Source: Syntrophorhabdaceae bacterium PtaU1.Bin034
GTDB lineage: Bacteria; Desulfobacterota_G; Syntrophorhabdia; Syntrophorhabdales; WCHB1-27
Reading direction: 5' to 3'
Assembly (NCBI GenBank): GCA_002067405.1
Contig: MVRP01000191.1
Span: forward strand, 1-7,949
Length of the DNA: 7,949 nt
A program made the translations under genes and the position numbers. Positions 5,682 to 7,949 of this stretch are shown here, piece after piece. The notes beneath the pieces were generated by a model. The model had not been told where the DNA came from. It made no database searches and was given only the letters and a program-made list of their open reading frames with translations. The stretch's first letter is position 1. Each line of letters starts with the position of its first letter.

Positions 5682-6110
5682 TCATTGTGAACGTCCTTCA
5701 TGCGTTCCGTTGTTTTCTACATACACGGGGTTGTCCTCGCAGCAACCGGTTCTTTTGCCTGTTATGGAAACAGTCCGCTCCGATTCTGGTTTTCCCAGCT
5801 GAAACCGTTCGAGCCGTTCCCTGTCTGCTTTGACCTCTTCTCCCGAAATCCTATCATTGACGGACAGGAGCAGAAACCGTTTGAACATATCGGATTCGTT
5901 GAGGCTGTAATGAATCCACTTACCGCGCTTTCTGTCCTTAAGCAGCCCGGAATCCTTTAATGCACGGAGGTGAAAGGAAATCTTTGGCTGAGCCATCCCG
6001 AGTGCGGCTCCGATGTCGCATACACAGAGTTCTCCGTGTTGGAGTAACTTGACAATTCGCAGCCTCGTCCGATCAGAAAGGGCCTTAAATATTCTGGCCG
6101 TATCATCCAT
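5682..6110 (-). CDS. arsR: ArsR/SmtB family metal(loid)-responsive repressor
   Basis: A 142-residue winged-helix repressor. The N-terminal IFKALSDRTRLRIVKLL (7-23) and MAQPKISFHLRALKDSGLL (39-57) are the typical helix-turn-helix core, followed by the wing DRKRGKWIHYSLN (59-71). The alpha-3 site ELCVCDI (27-33; C29, C31) is the classical inducer-binding motif of arsenic/antimony-sensing ArsR and of related Cd/Pb sensors. The C-terminal tail is longer than in minimal ArsR proteins and has a further GCC pair (C123, C124), which may complete a thiolate site. The ATG at 6110 has a GGAGGAGA SD (6115-6122). It follows the damaged permease and precedes the FmdE, TSUP and CDF genes. The AT-rich inverted repeat at 6988-7007, in the promoter ahead of the permease, is its likely operator. 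The symbol is given by family; the actual inducer is not proven. Confidence 0.9.
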   Translation of the reverse strand: MDDTARIFKALSDRTRLRIVKLLQHGELCVCDIGAALGMAQPKISFHLRALKDSGLLKDRKRGKWIHYSLNESDMFKRFLLLSVNDRISGEEVKADRERLERFQLGKPESERTVSITGKRTGCCEDNPVYVENNGTHEGRSQ

Positions 6111-6135
6111 GTGATCTCCTCCACGTGTCCGATGC

Positions 6136-6207
6136 TCAAGAAAGCCCGCCGCAGAGGCTTCTCTGTGAGTATTTCCTTAGACAGACTGTCGTATATCCTG
6201 CTTCCAT
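6136..6207 (-). CDS. Possible 23-residue leader peptide between permease and arsR
   Basis: The 119-base gap between the permease stop and the arsR start holds an AGAGGTG SD (6214-6220) followed after 6 bases by ATG (6207) and a short frame ending in TGA at 6138-6136. The peptide starts MEAGYTTVCLRKYSQ and has two cysteines. Only the SD supports it; it matches no family known to me and may be a chance frame or a remnant. Confidence 0.25.
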   Translation of the reverse strand: MEAGYTTVCLRKYSQRSLCGGLS

Positions 6208-6229
6208 AATGCACACCTCTTTCCATCGC

Positions 6230-6972
6230 TCACATGATGGCGTTGAAGAGATATCCTACGGCAACAATCGTAACCGCCATAATCCCCATAAATACCACCA
6301 GCAGCTTAACTTTCAGAACCTTTCTCAGTATGATCATTTCCGGGAGCGAAAGCGCAGTTACAGCCATCATGAACGCCAAGACCGTGCCCAGGATATCTTT
6401 CGTGTTGCATCGCGCGTACCCGATCCTTTCCCTGAAAGTCTGCGTGCGGATCTGTTGATTCTCTCCCACATGCATGTTATAGACATATTCTTCCGCCCAT
6501 TGTTCGAGCTTAAGCTTCCCTATGATGTACCCTGCTATGATAGCTACAAATAGACCTGTCCCGATATAAACAGCCGTGACCTGCCACCCGAAAAGGGCCC
6601 AGAGCAACACAATGGCCACTTCATTAACCATGGGAGAGGATATGAGAAACGAAAAGGTCACGCCAAGAGGAACGCCGCCTTCAATGAATCCTGTAAAAAG
6701 GGGTACTGCGGAGCATGAACAGAAGGGCGTAACGATTCCCAGAAAAGCGGCTAAAATATTACCAATAAAGTCTTTTTTATGTGATAACACCTTCCGAGTC
6801 TTTTCCGGTGGGAAAAAGCTCCTTATGAAAGAGATTGCGAATATAATGACGACGAGAAGCATAAAAACCCTTATCGTGTCATAAATAAAGAATTCTAATG
6901 CTCCCAAAGCCGTTCGCCCTGAGTCAGTCTGAAAAGGTCATATACAATGTATTTTGAAAAATCGCCAAGCAT
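6230..6972 (-). pseudogene. ArsP_1-family permease, frameshifted near the start and lacking its middle section
   Basis: An integral membrane permease of the ArsP_1 (PF03773) group; the open frame 6230-6907 encodes 225 residues. It has the LGIVTPFCSCSAVPLFTGF motif (residues 56-74 from the TTG at 6907) and a family-like end, AFMMAVTALSLPEMIILRKV (178-197). Two defects are visible. First, the natural start appears to be the ATG at 6972, with a GAGGT SD (6978-6982); that frame gives a family-like N-terminus (MLGDFSKYIVYDLFRL) but hits TAG at 6897-6895, and rejoining requires one base near 6901-6906. Second, full members are about 300-350 residues and have a second glycine/cysteine-type segment between the loop (RERIGYA, 159-165) and the C-terminal block; here DILGTVLAF joins them directly near 6390-6400. 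The open frame could still be translated from the TTG. ArsR lies downstream in the same transcript, and a promoter with an ArsR-like operator lies upstream. Confidence 0.72.
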
Positions 6973-6977
6973 ATTGT

Positions 6978-6982
6978 ACCTC
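6978..6982 (-). promoter_or_regulatory. Shine-Dalgarno at the original permease start
   Basis: GAGGT on the minus strand lies 5 bases before the ATG at 6972. It supports this upstream codon, not the TTG at 6907, as the ancestral start and therefore supports the frameshift reading. Confidence 0.6.
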
Positions 6983-6987
6983 GCTTC

Positions 6988-7007
6988 ATATAAACTAATA
7001 TTGATAT
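6988..7007. promoter_or_regulatory. AT-rich inverted repeat, candidate ArsR operator
   Basis: On the minus strand ATATCAA and TTTATAT form imperfect half-sites (one mismatch) around TATTAG. It sits directly downstream of the -10 box and before the permease SD. AT-rich imperfect dyads at this position are typical of ArsR-family operators, and an ArsR gene is two genes downstream. The assignment is by position and shape only. Confidence 0.45.
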
Positions 7008-7036
7008 ATAATAGTTGTATACGGTCTGATTGTCAA
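7008..7036 (-). promoter_or_regulatory. Predicted promoter of the permease-arsR-FmdE-TSUP-CDF transcript
   Basis: On the minus strand -35 TTGACA (7031-7036) and -10 TATTAT (7008-7013) are spaced by 17 bases, an ideal arrangement. It lies in the 180-base gap after the rhodanese gene, the largest gap between 7949 and 1089. No intrinsic terminator for the rhodanese transcript was found in the same gap, so read-through is possible. Confidence 0.7.
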
Positions 7037-7152
7037 GGGTCGGTCGAGATACAACTTCAAAAAGCTAAGGGATGAACACGGCGAGATGGATTTGGCGTAA
7101 ACCCGTCTTTTCCGGATGATGCCCCATGGATTCATAGAAAGTTCAAGGCGTT

Positions 7153-7617
7153 TTATCTCTTCGTGACCAGAGGTAACCCGGCCGCCTTCCAGCCTTCGAT
7201 GTCGCCCGCAACCTGTATGATCCTCCTGAATCCGAGCCCTGTCATGATGTCTATGGCTCCGGCGGTACGCCTGCCCGTCCTGCAATAGACAAAATACGTC
7301 CTGGACCTGTCGAGTCTGCCTATCTCCCGGGCGAACGCTCCTGAACGGTAGTCCATGTTGATGGCGCCCTTGATATGTCCTGCGGCAAATTCTCCGGGGG
7401 TGCGTATATCGAGTATGACAAGGTCGCGCGCCCTGCTGCTCAGCAATTCATGGGCCTGTTGCGGCGTGAGAAGGGTCACCGCGGGGTTGTGCCCGGCGAA
7501 TGAAAGGTCCTGCCCCCGGGAATATGAGGAACACAGGAGAACAACGGCCAGAACCGCGAGCGCGGGAATAAGCCCTTCTCTCAGGATCTGCCTTATGCGC
7601 AAAAGATGCAATGCCAT
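7153..7617 (-). CDS. Exported single-domain rhodanese-like sulfurtransferase
   Basis: A 154-residue protein with a basic N-terminus (RIRQILR) and a hydrophobic stretch (about 16-29), a signal peptide or membrane anchor that places the domain in the periplasm. The rhodanese domain covers about 48-152: LVILDIRTPGEFAAGHIKGA (66-85), then the active-site loop YFVYCRTGRRTAG (108-120; catalytic C112) and a final DIEGWKAAGLPL (139-150). Such proteins carry a persulfide on the active Cys for sulfur transfer, or take part in thiol redox or selenium/arsenic chemistry. The six-residue loop after the Cys is normal length for sulfur. The ATG at 7617 has only a GGAG about 10 bases away. It begins 40 bases after the thioredoxin-like gene, in the same operon. 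Confidence 0.88.
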   Translation of the reverse strand: MALHLLRIRQILREGLIPALAVLAVVLLCSSYSRGQDLSFAGHNPAVTLLTPQQAHELLSSRARDLVILDIRTPGEFAAGHIKGAINMDYRSGAFAREIGRLDRSRTYFVYCRTGRRTAGAIDIMTGLGFRRIIQVAGDIEGWKAAGLPLVTKR

Positions 7618-7657
7618 TCTGTCGTGTCTCCGGGGTGCCGGGGTTGAAACGAGGCCG

Positions 7658-7949
7658 CTATTTTGCGGCGCCCTTCAACTGGTTGAGGGCGCTGATAATA
7701 TCGCCTGCCCCGACGTACTTGTTCTTCTTTCCATCCTTTTCAACGACACATGAAGGTGTCGCATCTATCTGGTCTTCCTTGAGGTGGTTCGTGAGGGCTG
7801 TGAAAACCTGTTTAGGATCGAAAGGTTTCAGCTTGATGCCTTTTTCCTTAAGTGCAGCCTCCATTCTCTCGGCACTGTCCACCCTGTTCTTTGCGGCCTC
7901 GATGAGGGCCCGTCGGACAAAAAGGGCGTATTCCAGTTCCTTCTTCTCA
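7658..7949 (-). CDS. Thioredoxin-fold protein (DsbA/thioredoxin-like), C-terminal part, cut by window edge
   Basis: The frame is open to the right edge, so 96 complete residues are visible and the start lies outside; the GTG at 7882 is internal. The first half (KKELEYALFVRRALIEAAK onward) is helical and charged. The second has QIDATPSCVVEKDGKKNKY and then VGAGDIISALNQLKG. The TP pair followed by a beta-strand, a DGK turn and a last helix is the end of a thioredoxin fold with its cis-proline loop. The redox CXXC would be upstream and cannot be seen, so activity is unproved. It ends in TAG, 40 bases before the rhodanese gene; the pair suggests a periplasmic thiol or sulfur-transfer function. 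A DsbA-type protein with a helical insert is the best guess. Confidence 0.55.
   Translation of the reverse strand, partial: EKKELEYALFVRRALIEAAKNRVDSAERMEAALKEKGIKLKPFDPKQVFTALTNHLKEDQIDATPSCVVEKDGKKNKYVGAGDIISALNQLKGAAK

Noticed and set aside
5957..6226. Minus-strand frame of 89 codons spanning the permease-arsR gap and the arsR start
   Set aside because: Its second half overlaps arsR in another frame and the first half resembles nothing known; the SD in the gap fits the ATG at 6207 better.
6900..6912. Programmed -1 frameshift in the permease
   Set aside because: The local CTTTGGGAGCA does not give a slippery X-XXY-YYZ heptamer in the reading frame, and the protein is also missing its middle section, which fits damage better.
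6995..7285. Minus-strand frame running from the rhodanese gene into the permease promoter
   Set aside because: It overlaps the rhodanese gene in another frame and the promoter elements at 7008-7036, with low-complexity composition at its end.

Overview
The window looks like a piece of an anaerobic, sulfur- and metal-handling bacterial chromosome, probably Desulfobacterota or Nitrospirota. That is an inference from gene content (FmdE-like protein, DUF169, XdhC, TPFCSC-type permeases, ArsR with a Cys-Val-Cys site), not from a marker gene. Every well-supported gene lies on the minus strand, so the order of transcription runs from position 7949 down to position 1. Spacing is tight and most genes have strong Shine-Dalgarno (SD) sequences. 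No rRNA, tRNA, CRISPR array, transposase or integrase was seen.

Right end (7949-7153): the 3' end of a probable thioredoxin-fold protein, then an exported single-domain rhodanese. Next comes a 180-base gap with a consensus-like promoter (TTGACA-17-TATTAT) and an AT-rich inverted repeat that suits an ArsR operator. Centre right (6972-3363): an ArsP_1-family permease that appears broken (N-terminal frameshift and missing middle section), an ArsR repressor, then an FmdE-like protein with a C-terminal zinc ribbon, a TauE/SafE (TSUP) exporter and a cation diffusion facilitator. The last three are joined by 4-base ATGA stop/start overlaps and are therefore probably translationally coupled.

Centre left (3313-1089): a 49-residue gene with a near-perfect SD, an XdhC/CoxI-type molybdenum cofactor maturation protein, a carboxymuconolactone decarboxylase (CMD)-like protein whose full-length frame is interrupted by a TAG at codon 30, and a DUF169 protein. 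Left end (749-1): a strong promoter with three AT-rich repeat units, a PadR-family regulator and the 5' end of a second ArsP_1-family permease that runs off the window.

Taken together, the genes suggest metal or metalloid sensing and efflux (ArsR, CDF, permeases), sulfur compound movement and transfer (TSUP, rhodanese, thioredoxin-like) and molybdenum or tungsten cofactor-related functions (FmdE, XdhC). No catalytic molybdoenzyme is encoded here, so that link is only inferred. The two most notable points are the in-frame TAG in the CMD-like gene (amber mutation, sequence error or, less likely, pyrrolysine) and the doubly damaged permease next to arsR.
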